64,000 nucleotides of DNA from Eutreptiella sp. 'Long Island Sound 2002'. Lineage: Eukaryota > Euglenozoa > Euglenophyceae > Eutreptiales > Eutreptiaceae. A program made the translations under genes and the position numbers. Position 1 is the first letter of the stretch, and every line of letters begins with the position of its first letter. The DNA lies in NCBI GenBank assembly GCA_964036045.1, contig OZ038384.1, positions 57,075,355 through 57,139,354 of the forward strand, in the 5' to 3' direction. The notes under the pieces were generated by a model that was not told the origin of the DNA, made no database searches, and saw nothing but the letters and a program-made list of their open reading frames with translations. This document shows, in pieces, positions 41,876-54,707 of this stretch.

Positions 41876-44800
41876 CCCCACCATAAGTCATGCATGTACC
41901 AAAGCCCCGCCATACCTCATACATGTACCAAGGCCCCGCCATCGCTGAATCATGTACCAAAGCCCCGCCATACCTCATGCATGTACCAAAGCCCCGCCAT
42001 ACCTCATACATGTACCGAAGCCCCGCCATACCTCATGCATGTACCAAAGCCCCGCCATACCTCATGCATGTACCGAAGCCCCGCCAGACCTCATGCATGT
42101 ACCAAGGCCCCGCCATACCTCATGCATGTACCAAAGCCCCGCCATACCTCATGCATGTACCGAAGCCCCGCCATACCTCATGCATGTACCAAGGCCCGGC
42201 CATACCTCATGCATGTACCGAAGCCCGGCCATACCTCATGCATGTACCAAAGCCCCGCCGTACCTCATGCATGTACCAAAGCCCCGCCATACCTCATGCA
42301 TGTACCGAAGCCCCGCCACACCTCATGCATGTACCGAAGCCCCGCCACACCTCATGCATGTACCAATGCCCCGCCTTTCCTCATGCATGTACCAAAGCCC
42401 CGCCATACCTCATGCATGTACCAAAGCCCCGCCATACCTCATGCATGTACCGAAGCCCCGCCACACCTCATGCATGTACCAATGCCCCGCCTTCCCTCAT
42501 GCATGTACCAAAGCCCCGCCATACCTCATGCATGTACCAAGGCCCCGCCATACCTCATGCATGTACCAAAGCCCCGCCATACCTCATGCATGTACCGAAG
42601 CCCCGCCATACCTCATGCATGTACCAAGGCCCCGCCATACCTCATGCATGTACCAAAGCCCCGCCATACCTCATGCATGTACCAAGGCCCCGCCATACCT
42701 CATGCATGTACGGAGGCCCCGCCATACCTCATGCATGTACCAAGGCCCCGCCATACCTCATGCCTGTACCAAGGCCCCGCCATCGCTGATGCATGTACCA
42801 AAGCCCAACCATACCTCATGCATGTACCAAAGCCCCGCCATACCTCGTGCATGTACCGAAGCCCCGCCATACCTCATGCATGTACCAAAGCCCCGCCATA
42901 CCTCATGCATGTACCGAAGCCCCGCCAGACCTCATGGATGTACCAAAGCCCCGCCATACCTCATGCATGTACCAAAGCCCCGCCATACCTCATGCATGTA
43001 CCAAAGCTCCACCATACCTCATGCATGTACCAAAGCCCCGCCATACCTCATGCATGTACCGAGGCCCCGCCACACCTCATGCATGTACCAATGCCCCGCC
43101 ATACCTCATGCATGTACGGAGGCCCCGCCATACCTCATGCATGTACCAAAGCCCCGCCATACCTCATGCATGTACCAAGGTCGCGCCATACCTCATGCAT
43201 GTACCAAAGCCCGGCCATACCCCATGCATGTACCAAAGCCCCGCCATACCTCATGCATGTACCAAAGGGCCGCCATAAGTCATGCATGTACCAATGCCCC
43301 ACCATACCTCATGCATGTACCAATCCCCCGCCATACCTCATGCATGTACCAAAGCCCCGCCATACCTCGTGCATGTACCAATGCCCCGCCATACCTCTTT
43401 GCATGCACCGAAGCCCCGCCATACCTCATGCATGTACCAAAGCCCCGCCATACCTCTTGCATATACCGAAGCCCCGCGTTCCCTCATGCATGTACCAAAG
43501 CCCCGCCATACCTCATGCATGTACCGAAGCCCGGCCATACCCCATGCATGTACCAAAGGGCCGCCATAAGTCATGCATGTACCAAAGCCCCGCCTTCCCT
43601 CATGCATGTACGGGAGCCCCGCCATCCCTCATGCATGTACCAAAGCCCCGCCATACCTCATGCATGTACCAAAGCCCGGCCATACCTCATGCATGTACCA
43701 ACGCCCCGCGATCCCTCATGCATGTACCAAAGCCCCGCCATACCTCATGCATGTACCAAAGCCCCGCCATACCTCATGTATGTACCAAAGCCCCGCCATA
43801 CCTCAGGCTTGTACCAAAGCCCCGCCATACCTCATGCATGTACCGAAGCCCGGCCATACCTCATGCATGTACCAAAGCCCCGCCATACCTCATGCATGTA
43901 CCGAAGCCCCGCCACACCTCATGCATGTACCAATGCCCCGCCTTCCCTCATGCATGTACCAAAGCCCCGCCATACCTCATGCATGTACCAAAGCCCCGCC
44001 ATACCTCATGCATGTACCGAAGCCCCGCCATACCTCATGCATGTACCAAGGCCCCGCCATACCTCATGCATGTACCAAAGCCCCGCCATACCTCATGCAT
44101 GTACCAAGGCCCCGCCATATCTCATGCATGTACGGAGGCCCCGCCATACCTCATGCATGTACCAAGGCCCCGCCATACCTCATGCCTGTACCAAGGCCCC
44201 GCCATCGCTGATGCATGTACCAAAGCCCAGCCATACCTCATGCATGTACCAAAGCCCCGCCATACCTCATGCATGTACCGAAGCCCCGCCATACCTCATG
44301 CATGTACCAAAGCCCCGCCATACCTCATGCATGTACCGAAGCTCCGCCAGACCTCATGCATGTACCAAGGCCCCGCCATACCTCATGCATGTACCAAAGC
44401 CCCGCCATACCTCATGCATGTACCAAAGCTCCACCATACCTCATGCATGTACCAAAGCCCCGCCATACCTCATGCATGTACCGAAGCCCCGCCACACCTC
44501 ATGCATGTACCAATGCCCCGCCATACCTCATGCATGTACGGAGGCCCCGCCGTACCTCATGCATGTACCAAAGCCCCGCCATACCTCATGCATGTACCAA
44601 GGCCGCGCCATACCTCATGCATGTACCAAAGCCCCGCCATACCTCATGCATGTACCGAAGCCCCGCCATACCTCATGCATGTACCAAAGCCCCGCCATAC
44701 CTCATGCATGTACCGAAGCTCCGCCAGACCTCATGCATGTACCAAGGCCCCGCCATACCTCATGCATGTACCAAAGCCCCGCCATACCTCATGCATGTAC

Positions 44801-46035
44801 CAAAGCTCCACCATACCTCATGCATGTACCAAAGCCCCGCCATACCTCATGCATGTACCAAAGGGCCGCCATAAGTCATGCATGTACCAATGCCCCGCCA
44901 TACCTCATGCATGTACCAATCCCCCGCCATACCTCATGCATGTACCAAAGCCCCGCCATACCTCGTGCATGTACCAATGCCCCGACATACCTCTTTGCAT
45001 GCACCGAAGCCCCGCCATACCTCATGCATGTACCAAAGCCCCTCCATACCTCATGCATATACCGAAGCCCCGCCTTCCCTCATGCATGTACCAAAGCCCC
45101 GCCATACCTCATGCATGTACCGAAGCCCGGCCATACCACATGCATGTAACAAAGCCCCGCCATACCTCATGCATATACCAAAGCCCCGCCTTCCCTCATG
45201 CATGTACGGGAGCCCCGCCATCCCTCATGCATGTACCAAAGCCCCGCCATACCTCATGCATGTACCAATGCCCCGCCATACCTCATGCATGTACCAACGC
45301 CCCGCGATCCCTCATGCATGTACCAAAGCCCCGGCATACCTCATGCATGTACCAAGGTCCCGCCTTCCCTCATGCATGTACTAATGCCCCGCCGTACCTC
45401 ATGCATGTACCAAAGCCCCGCCATACCTCGTGCATGTACCGAAGCGCCGCGATACCTCATGCATGTACCAAACTCCCGCCTTCCCTCATGCATGTACCAA
45501 TGCCCCGCCATACCTCATGCATGTACCAAAGCACCGCCAGACCTCATGCATGTAACAAAGCCCCGCCATACCTCATGCATATACCAAAGCCCCGCCTTCC
45601 CTCATGCATGTACCAAAGCCCCGCCATACCTCATGCATGTACCAAGGCCCCGCCATACCTCATGCATGTACCAAAGCCCCGCCATACCTCATGCATGTAC
45701 CGAAGCCCCGCAATACCTCATGCATGTACCGAAGCCCCGCCTTCCCTCATGCATGTACCAATGCCCCGCCGTACCTCATGCATGTACCAAAGCCCCGCCA
45801 TACCTCATGCATGTACGAAAGCCCCGCCATACCTCGTGCATGTACCGAAGCGCCGCGATACCTCATGCATGTACCAAACTCCCGCCTTCCCTCATGCATG
45901 TACCAATGCCCCGCCATACCTCATGCATGTACCAAAGCACCGCCAGACCTCATGCATGTACCAAGGCCCCGCCATACCTCATGCATGTACCAAGGCCCCG
46001 CCATACCCCATGCATGTACTGAAGCTCCGCCGTAA
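41876..46035 (+). repeat. Block IV unit 4 (about 4,160 bp, expanded)
   Basis: The fourth anchor is at 41,876 and no fifth anchor follows. The unit has an internal duplication: ATCGCTGATGCATG near 42,783 recurs 1,422 bp later near 44,205, and extra-base cores start at 43,394 and 44,990, 1,596 bp apart (55 monomers plus 1). Its right end is taken where GTAAGTGATGC at about 46,031 ends the open frames of this block. That end is a judgement, since no marker closes the unit. Confidence 0.7.
45420..45966 (+). repeat. Repeat pair 406 bp (14 monomers) apart
   Basis: GAAGCGCCGCGATACC followed by AAACTCCCGCC and GCACCGCCAGACC occurs at 45,441 and 45,847, exactly 14 monomers apart. The matched part is about 140 bp (45,420-45,560 against 45,826-45,966). 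To the left the two copies are 377 bp apart, so one monomer was gained between them. Confidence 0.75.
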
Positions 46036-49000
46036 GTGATGCATGTACCGAAGCCCCGCCATACCTCATGCATGTACCAAAGCCCCGCCATACCTCATGC
46101 ATGTACCAAAGCCCCGCCATACCTCATGCATGTACCAAAGCCCCGCCATACCTCATACATGTACCGAAGCCCCGCCACACCTCATGTATGTACCAACGCC
46201 CCGCCTTCCCTCATGCATGTACCGAAGCCCCGCCATCCCTCATGCATGTACCAATGCCCCGCCATACCTCAGGCATGTACGGAAGCCCCGCCATACCTCA
46301 TGCATGTACCAAAGCCCCGCCATACCTCATGCATGTAATAAGGCCCCGCCATCCCTCATGCATGTACCAAAGCCCCGCCATAGCTCACGCATGTACCGGA
46401 GCCCCGCCATATCTCATGCATGTACCAAGGCCTCGCCATACCTCATGCATGTACCGAAGCCCCGCCATAAGTCATGCATGTACCGAAGCCCCGCCATAAG
46501 TCATGCATGTATCAAAGCCCCGCCATACCTCATGCATGTACCGAAGCCCCGCCAGACCTCATACATGTACCAAGGCCCCGTCATACCTCATGCATGTACC
46601 AAGGCCCCGCCATACGTCATGCATGTACCAAGGCCCCGCCATACCTCATGCATGTACCAAGGCCGCGCCATACCTCATGCATGTACCGAAGCCCCGCCAT
46701 ACCTCATGCATGTACCAAGGCCCCGCCATACCTCATGCATGTATCAAAGCCCCGCCTTCCCTCATGCATGTACCAAAGCCCCGCCATACCTCATGCATGT
46801 ACCGAAGCCCCGCATTCCCTCATGCATGTACCAAAGCCCCGCCCTCCCTCATGCATACACCAAAGCCCCGCCATACCTCATGCATGTACCGAAGCCCCGC
46901 AATACCTCGTCCATGTACCGAAGCCCCGCCATACCTCATGCATCTATGAAAGCACCGCCATACCTCATGCATGTACCAAAGCCCCGCCATCCTTCATGCA
47001 TGTACCAAAGCCCCGCCATACCTGATGCATGTACCGAAGCCCCGCCATAAGTCATGCATGTACCGAAGCCCCGCCATACCTCATGCATGTACCAAGGCCC
47101 CGCCATCCCTCATGCATGTACCGAAGCCCCGCCATACCTCATGCATGTACCAAGGCCCCGCCATACCTCATGCATGCACCAAAGCCCCGCCATAAGGCAT
47201 GCATGTACCAATGCCCCGCCATACCTCATGCATGTAGCTAAGCCCCGCCATACCTCATGCATGTACCAAAGCCCCGCCATACCTCATGCATGTACCGAAG
47301 CCCCGCAATACCTCGTCCATGTACCGAAGCCCCGCCATACCTCATGCATCTATGAAAGCCCCGCCATACCTCATGCATGTACCAAAGCCCCGCCATCCTT
47401 CATGCATGTACCAAACCCCCGCCATACCTGATGCATGTACCGAAGCCCCGCCATAAGTCATGCATGTACCGAAGCCCCGCCATACCTCATGCATGTACCA
47501 AGGCCCCGCCATACCTCATGCATGTACCAAAGCCCCGCCATACCTCATGCATGTACCGAAGCTCCGCCATAGGTCATGCATGTACCGAAGCCCCGCCATA
47601 CCTCATGCATGTACCAAGGCCCCACCATCCCTCAGGCATGTACCAAAGCCCCGCCATCCCTCATGCATGTATTAAAGCACCGCCATACCTCATGCATGTA
47701 CCAAAGCCCCGCCATACCTCATGCATGTACCGAAGCCCCGCGATACCTCATACATCTACCAAAGCCCCGCCATCCCTCATGCATGTATTAAGGCACCGCC
47801 ATACCTCATGCATGTACCAAAGCCCCGCCATACCTCATGCATGTACCAAAGCCCCGCCATACCTCATGCATGTACCAAAGCCCCGCGCTCCCTCATGCAT
47901 GTACCAAAGCCCCGCCATACCTCATGCATGTACCAAAGCCCCGCCATCCCTCATGCATGTACTAAAGCACCGCCATACCTGATGCATGTACCGAAGCCCC
48001 GCCATACCTCATGCATGTACCGAAGCCCCGCCATACCTCATGCATGTACCAAGGCCGCGCCATACCTCATGCATGTACCAAAGCCCCGCCATACCTCATG
48101 CATGTACCAAAGCCCCGCCATACCTCATACATATACCGAAGCCCCGCCATAGCTCATGCATGTACCAAAGCCCCGCCATACCTCATGCATGTACCGAAGC
48201 CCCGCCAGAACTCATGCATGTACCAACGCCCCGCCATCCCTCATGCATGTACCAAAGCCCCGCCATACCTCATGCATGTACCGAAGCCCCGCCATACCTC
48301 ATGCATGTACCGAAGCCCCGCCATACCTCATGCATGTACCGAAGCCCCGCCATACCTCATGCATGTACTAAAGCACCGCCATACCTCATGCATGTACCGA
48401 AGCCCCGCCACACCTCATGCATGTACCGAAGCCCTGCCATACCTCATGCATGTACCAAAGCCCCGCGATGCCTCATGCATGTACCAATTCCCCCGCCATA
48501 GCTCATGCATGTACCAACGCCCCGCCATACCTCATGCATGTACCGAAGGCCCGCGACACCTCATGCATGTACCGAAACCCCGCCATACCTCATGCATGTA
48601 CCGAAGCCCCGCCATACCTCATGCATGTACCGAAGCCCCGCCATACCTCATGCATGTACCAAGGCCCCGCCACACCTTATGCATGTACCAAAGCCCCGCC
48701 TTCCCTCATACATGTACCAAAGCCCCGCGATACCTCATGCATGTACCGAAGCCCCGCCATACCTCATGCATGTACCAATGCCCCGCCATACCTCATGCAT
48801 GTACCGAAGCCCCGCCATACCTCATGCATGTACCGAAGCCCAGCCAGACCTCATGCATGTACCAAGGCCCCGCCATACCTCATGCATGTACCAAGGCCCC
48901 GCCATACCTCATACATGTACCAAGGCCCCGCCATACCTCATGTATGTACCGAAGCCCCGCCATCCCTCATGTATGTACCAAGGCCCCGCCATACCTCATA

Positions 49001-49878
49001 CATGTACCAAGGCCCCGCCATACCTCATGTATGTACCAAAGCCCCGCCATACCTCATGCATGTACCAAGGCCCCGCCATACCTCATGCATGTACCGAAGT
49101 CCCGCAATACCTCATACATGTACCAATGCCCCGCCTTCCCTCATGCATGTACCAAGGCCCCGACTTCCCTCATGCACGTACCAAAGCCCCGCCATACCTC
49201 ATGCACGTACCAATGCCCCGCCATACCTCAGGCATGTACCGAAGCCCCGCCATACCTCATGCATGTACCAAAGCCCCGCCATACCTCATGCATGTACCAA
49301 GGCCAAGCCATACCTCATGCATGTACCAAAGCCCCGCCATACCTCATGCAGGTACCAAAGCCCCGTCTTCCCTCATGCATGTACCAATGCCCCGCCATAC
49401 CTCATGCACGTACCAAAGCCCCGCCTTCCCTCATGCATGTATCAGTGCCCCGCCTTCCCTCATGCATGTACCAAGGCCCCGCCTTCCCTCATGCACGTAC
49501 CAAAACCCCGCCATACCTCATGCATGTACCAAAGCCCCGCCATACCTCATGCATGTACCAAGGCCCCGCCATACCTCATGCATGTACCAAGGCCCCGCCT
49601 TCCGTCATGCATGTACCAAGGCCCCGCCATACCTCATGCATGTACGGAGGCCCCGCCATACCTCATGCATGTACCAAGGCCCCGCCATACCTCATGCATG
49701 TACCAAAGCCCCGCAACACCTCATGCATGTACCGAAGCCCCGCCATACCTCATGTATGTACCACGGTCCCGCCTTCCCTCATGCATGTACCAATGCCCCG
49801 CCGTACCTCATGCATGTACCAAAGCCCCGCCATACCTCATGCATGTACGAAAGCCCCGCCATACCTCATGCATGTACC
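46036..49878 (+). repeat. Block V left: small local expansions
   Basis: This is forward satellite with short-range duplications. A second 14-monomer (406-bp) pair covers about 46,880-47,100 and 47,286-47,506, marked by CGTCCATG then CATCTATGAAAGC (46,941 and 47,347). ATTAAAGCAC and ATTAAGGCAC at 47,671 and 47,787 are four monomers apart, ACTAAAGCAC at 47,961 is six further on, and the same motif at 48,367 is again 406 bp on. A three-monomer (87-bp) duplication with alternating CATACATG and CATGTATG cores lies at about 48,880-49,050. A one-base insertion (AATTCCCCCG) is at about 48,485. No other content is visible. Confidence 0.75.
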
Positions 49879-51965
49879 GAAGCGCCGCGATACCTCATGC
49901 ATGTACCAAGGTCCCGCCGGACCTCATGCATGTACCAATGCCCCGCCATACCTCATGCATGTACCAATGCCCCGCCATACCTCATGCATGTATCAAAGCC
50001 CCGCCTTCCCTCATGCATGTACCAATGCCCCGCCATACCTCATGCACGTACCAAAGCCCCGCCTTCCCTCATGCATGTACCAATGCCCCGCCTTCCCTCA
50101 TGCATGTACCAAGGCCCCGCCTTCCCTCATTCACGTACCAAAGCCCCGCCATACCTCATGTATGTACCAAAGCCCCGCCTTCCCTCATGCATGTACCGAA
50201 GCCCCGCGATCCCTCATGCATGTACCAATGCCCCGCCATACCTCATGCATGTACGGAAGCCCCGCCATACCTCATGCATGTACCAACGCCCCGCCATACC
50301 TCATGCATGTACTAAGGCCCCGCCATCCCTCATGCATGTACCAAAGCACCACCATACCTCATGCATGTACCAAAGCCCCGCCATACCTCATGCATGTACC
50401 AAAGCCCCGCCATATCTCATGCATGTACCAAGGCCTCGCCATACCTCATGCATGTACCGAAGCCCCGCCATAAGTCATGCATGTACCGAAGCCCCGCCAT
50501 AAGTCATGCATGTACCGAAGCCCCGCCATACCTCATGCATGTACCAAAGCCCCGCCATACCTCATGCATGTACCGAAGCCCCGCCAGACCTCATGCATAT
50601 ACCAAGGCCCCGCCATACCTCATGCATGTACCAAGGCCCCGCCATACCTCGTGCATGTACGGAGGCCCCGCCATACCTCATGCATGTACCAAGGCCGCGC
50701 CATACCTCATGCATATACCGAAGCCCCGACATACCTCATGCATGTACCAAAGCCCCGCCATCCCTCATGCATGTACCAAAGCCCCGCCATATCTCATGCA
50801 TGTACCAAGGCCTCGCCATACCTCATGCTTGTACCGAAGCCCCGCCATCCCTCATGCATGTACCAAAGCCCCGCCATACCTGATGCATGTACCGAAGCCC
50901 CGCCAGACCTCATGCATGTACCAAGGCCCCGCCATACCTCATGCATGTACCGAAGCCCCGCCAGACCTCATGCATATACCAAGGCCCCGCCATACCTCAT
51001 GCATGTACCAAGGCCCCGCCATACCTCGTGCATGTACGGAGGCCCCGCCATACCTCATGCATGTACCAAGGCCGCGCCATACCTCATGCATATACCGAAG
51101 CGCCGCGATACCTCATGCATGTACCAAGGTCCCGCCGGACCTCATGCATGTACCAATGCCCCGCCATACCTCATGCATGTACCAATGCCCCGCCATACCT
51201 CATGCATGTACCAAAGCCCCGCCTTCCCTCATGCATGTACCAATGCCCCGCCATACCTCATGCACGTACCAAAGCCCCGCCTTCCCTCATGCATGTACCA
51301 ATGCCCCGCCTTCCCTCATGCATGTACCAAGGCCCCGCCTTCCCTCATGCACGTACCAAAGCCCCGCCATACCTCATGTATGTACCAAAGCCCCGCCTTC
51401 CCTCATGCATGTACCGAAGCCCCGCGATCCCTCATGCATGTACCAATGCCCCGCCATACCTCATGCATGTACGGAAGCCCCGCCATACCTCATGCATGTA
51501 CCAACGCCCCGCCATACCTCATGCATGTACTAAGGCCCCGCCATCCCTCATGCATGTACCAAAGCCCCACCATACCTCATGCATGTACCAAAGCCCCGCC
51601 ATCCCTCATGCATGTACCAAAGCCCCGCCATATCTCATGCATGTACCAAGGCCTCGCCATACCTCATGCATGTACCGAAGCCCCGCCATAAGTCATGCAT
51701 GTACCGAAGCCCCGCCATAAGTCATGCATGTACCGAAGCCCCGCCATACCTCATGCATGTACCAATGCCCCGCCATACCTCATGCATGTACCGAAGCCCC
51801 GCCAGACCTCATGCATATACCAAGGCCCCGCCATACCTCATGCATGTACCAAGGCCCCGCCATACCTCGTGCATGTACGGAGGCCCCGCCATACCTCATG
51901 CATGTACCAAGGCCGCGCCCTACCTCATGCATATACCGAAGCCCCGACATACCTCATGCATGTAC
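49879..51965 (+). repeat. 1,218-bp (42-monomer) tandem duplication
   Basis: Copy one is 49,879-51,096. Copy two starts at 51,097 and stays alignable to about 51,965. Both open with GAAGCGCCGCGATACC, AAGGTCCCGCCGG and a run of TTCCCT monomers. Inside copy one a group marked by TCATGCATATACC recurs 377 bp on (50,591 and 50,968). The same marker at 51,809 is 1,218 bp from the first. The opening monomer is the one that also starts the 406-bp pair at 45,441. Confidence 0.83.
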
Positions 51966-52916
51966 CAAGGCCCCGCCATACCTCATGCATGTACCAAAGC
52001 CCCGCCTTCCCTCATGCATGTACCGAAGCCCCGCCATACCTCGTCCATGTACCGAAGCCCCGCCATCCCTCATTCATGTACCAAAGCCCCGCCATACCTG
52101 ATGCATGTACCGAAGCCCCGCCAGACCTCATGCATGTACCAAGGCCCCGCCATACCTCATGCATGTACCAAGGCCCCGCCATCCCTCATGCATGTACGGA
52201 GGCCCCGCCTTACCTCATGCATGTACCAAGGCCGCGCCATACCTCATGCATGTACCGAAGCCCCGACATACCTCATGCATGTACCAAGGCCCCGCCATAC
52301 CTCATGCATGTACCAAAGCCCCGCCATACCTCATGCATGTACCAAAGCCCCGCCCTCCCTCATGCATACATCAAAGCCCCGCCATACCTCATGCATGTAC
52401 CGAAGCCCCGCCATACCTCGTCCATGTACCGAAGCCCCGCCATACCTCATGCATGTACCAAAGCCCCGCCATACCTCATGCATGTACCAAAGCCCCGCCA
52501 TCCCTCATGCATGTACCAAAGCGCCGCCATACCTGATGCATGTACCGAAGCCCTGCCACAAGTCATGCATGTACCGAAGCCCCGCCATACCTCATGCATG
52601 TACCAAAGCCCCGCCATCCCTCATGCATGTACCGAAGCCCCGCCATACCTCATGCATGTACCAAGGCCCCGCCATACCTCATGCATGTACCAAAGCCCCG
52701 CCATAAGTCATGCATGTACCAATGCCCCGCCATCCCTCATGCATGTACCAATGCCCCGCCATACCTCATGCATGTAGCTAAGCCCCGCCATACCTCATGC
52801 ATGTACCAAAGCCCCGCCATACCTCATGCATGTACCGAAGCCCCGCCATACCTCATGCATGTACCAAGGTCCCGCCTTCCCTCATGCATGTACCAATGCC
52901 CCGCCATACCTCATGC

Positions 52917-52934
52917 ATGTACCTTCCCTCATGC
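52917..52934 (+). repeat. Truncated 18-bp monomer
   Basis: At about 52,917-52,934 the array reads GCATGTACC directly followed by TTCCCTCATGC. Eleven bases of the C-rich half (AAAGCCCCGCC) are missing, leaving an 18-bp monomer. It is the shortest monomer I noticed. Eleven bases is not a multiple of three, so the loss shifts all reading frames. Confidence 0.85.
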
Positions 52935-53199
52935 ATGTACGGAGGCCCCGCCATACCTCATGCATGTACCAAGGCCCCGCCATACCTCATGCATGTACCA
53001 AAGCCCCGCCATACCTCATGCATGTACCGAAGGCCCGCCATCCCTCATGCATGTACCAAGGTCCCCCCTTTCCTCATGCATGTACCAATGCCCCGCCATA
53101 CCTCATGCATGTACCAAAGCCCCGCCATACCTCATGCATGTACCAAGACCCCGCCATACCTCATGCATGTACCGAAGCCAGGCCATACCTCATGCATGT

Positions 53200-54707
53200 A
53201 CCAAGGTCCCGCCTTCCCTCATGCATGTACCAATGCCTTGCCATACCTCATCCATGTACCAAAGCACCGCCATACCTCATGCATGTACCAAGGCCCCGCC
53301 ATACCTCATGCATGTACCAAGGTCCCCCCTTTCCTCATGCATGTACCAATGCCCCGCCATAACTCATGCATGTACCAAAGCCCCGCCATACCTCATGCAT
53401 GTACCAAGACCCCGCCATACCTCATGCATGTACCGAAGCCCCGCCATACCTCATGCATGTACCAAGGCCCCGCCTTCCCTCATGCATGTACCAATGCCCC
53501 GCCATACCTCATCCATGTACCAAAGCACCGCCATACCTCATGCATGTACCAAGGCCCCGCCATACCTCATGCATGTACCAAAGCCCCGCCATACCCCATG
53601 CATGTACCGAAGCCCCGCCATACCTCATGCATGTACCGAAGCCCCGCCATATCTCATGCATGTACCAAAGCCCCGCCATCCCTCATGCATGTACCAAAGC
53701 CCCGCCACACCTCATGCATGTACCAATGCCCCGCCATACCTCATGCATGTACCAATGCCCCGCCATACCTCATGCATGTACCGAAGCCCCGCCATACCTC
53801 ATGCACGTACCAAGGCCCCGCCATACCTCATGCATGTACCAAAGCCCCGCCATACCTCATGCATGTACCGAAGCCCCGCCATACCTCATGCATGTACCAA
53901 AGCCCCGCCATACCTCATGCATGTACCAAAGCCCCGCCATACCTCATGCATGTACCAAGGTCCCGCCTTCCCTCATGCATGTACCAATGCCTTGCCATAC
54001 CTCATCCATGTACCAAAGCACCGCCATACCTCATGCATGTACCAAGGCCCCGCCATACCTCATGCATGTACCAAGGTCCCCCCTTTCCTCATGCATGTAC
54101 CAATGCCCCGCCATAACTCATGCATGTACCAAAGCCCCGCCATACCTCATGCATGTACCAAGACCCCGCCATACCTCATGCATGTACCGAAGCCCCGCCA
54201 TACCTCATGCATGTACCAAGGCCCCGCCTTCCCTCATGCATGTACCAATGCCCCGCCATACCTCATCCATGTACCAAAGCACCGCCATACCTCATGCATG
54301 TACCAAGGCCCCGCCATACCTCATGCATGTACCAAAGCCCCGCCATACCCCATGCATGTACCGAAGCCCCGCCATACCTCATGCATGTACCGAAGCCCCG
54401 CCATATCTCATGCATGTACCAAAGCCCCGCCATCCCTCATGCATGTACCAAAGCCCCGCCACACCTCATGCATGTACCAATGCCCCGCCATACCTCATGC
54501 ATGTACCAATGCCCCGCCATACCTCATGCATGTACCGAAGCCCCGCCATACCTCATGCACGTACCAAGGCCCCGCCATACCTCATGCATGTACCAAAGCC
54601 CCGCCATACCTCATGCATGTACCGAAGCCCCGCCATACCTCATGCATGTACCAAAGCCCCGCCATACCTCATGCATGTACCAAAGCCCCGCCATACCTCA
54701 TGCATGT
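53200..54707 (+). repeat. 754-bp (26-monomer) tandem duplication
   Basis: Copies are 53,200-53,953 and 53,954-54,707. AATGCCTTGCC followed by CATCCATG, GTCCCCCCTTTCC and ACCAAGACCCC recur at exactly 754 bp (GTCCCCCC at 53,322 and 54,076). No difference was noticed in the shared conceptual translation of more than 200 codons. A further GTCCCCCC monomer at 53,061 lies nine monomers upstream, so the left flank was already locally repeated. Confidence 0.87.
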
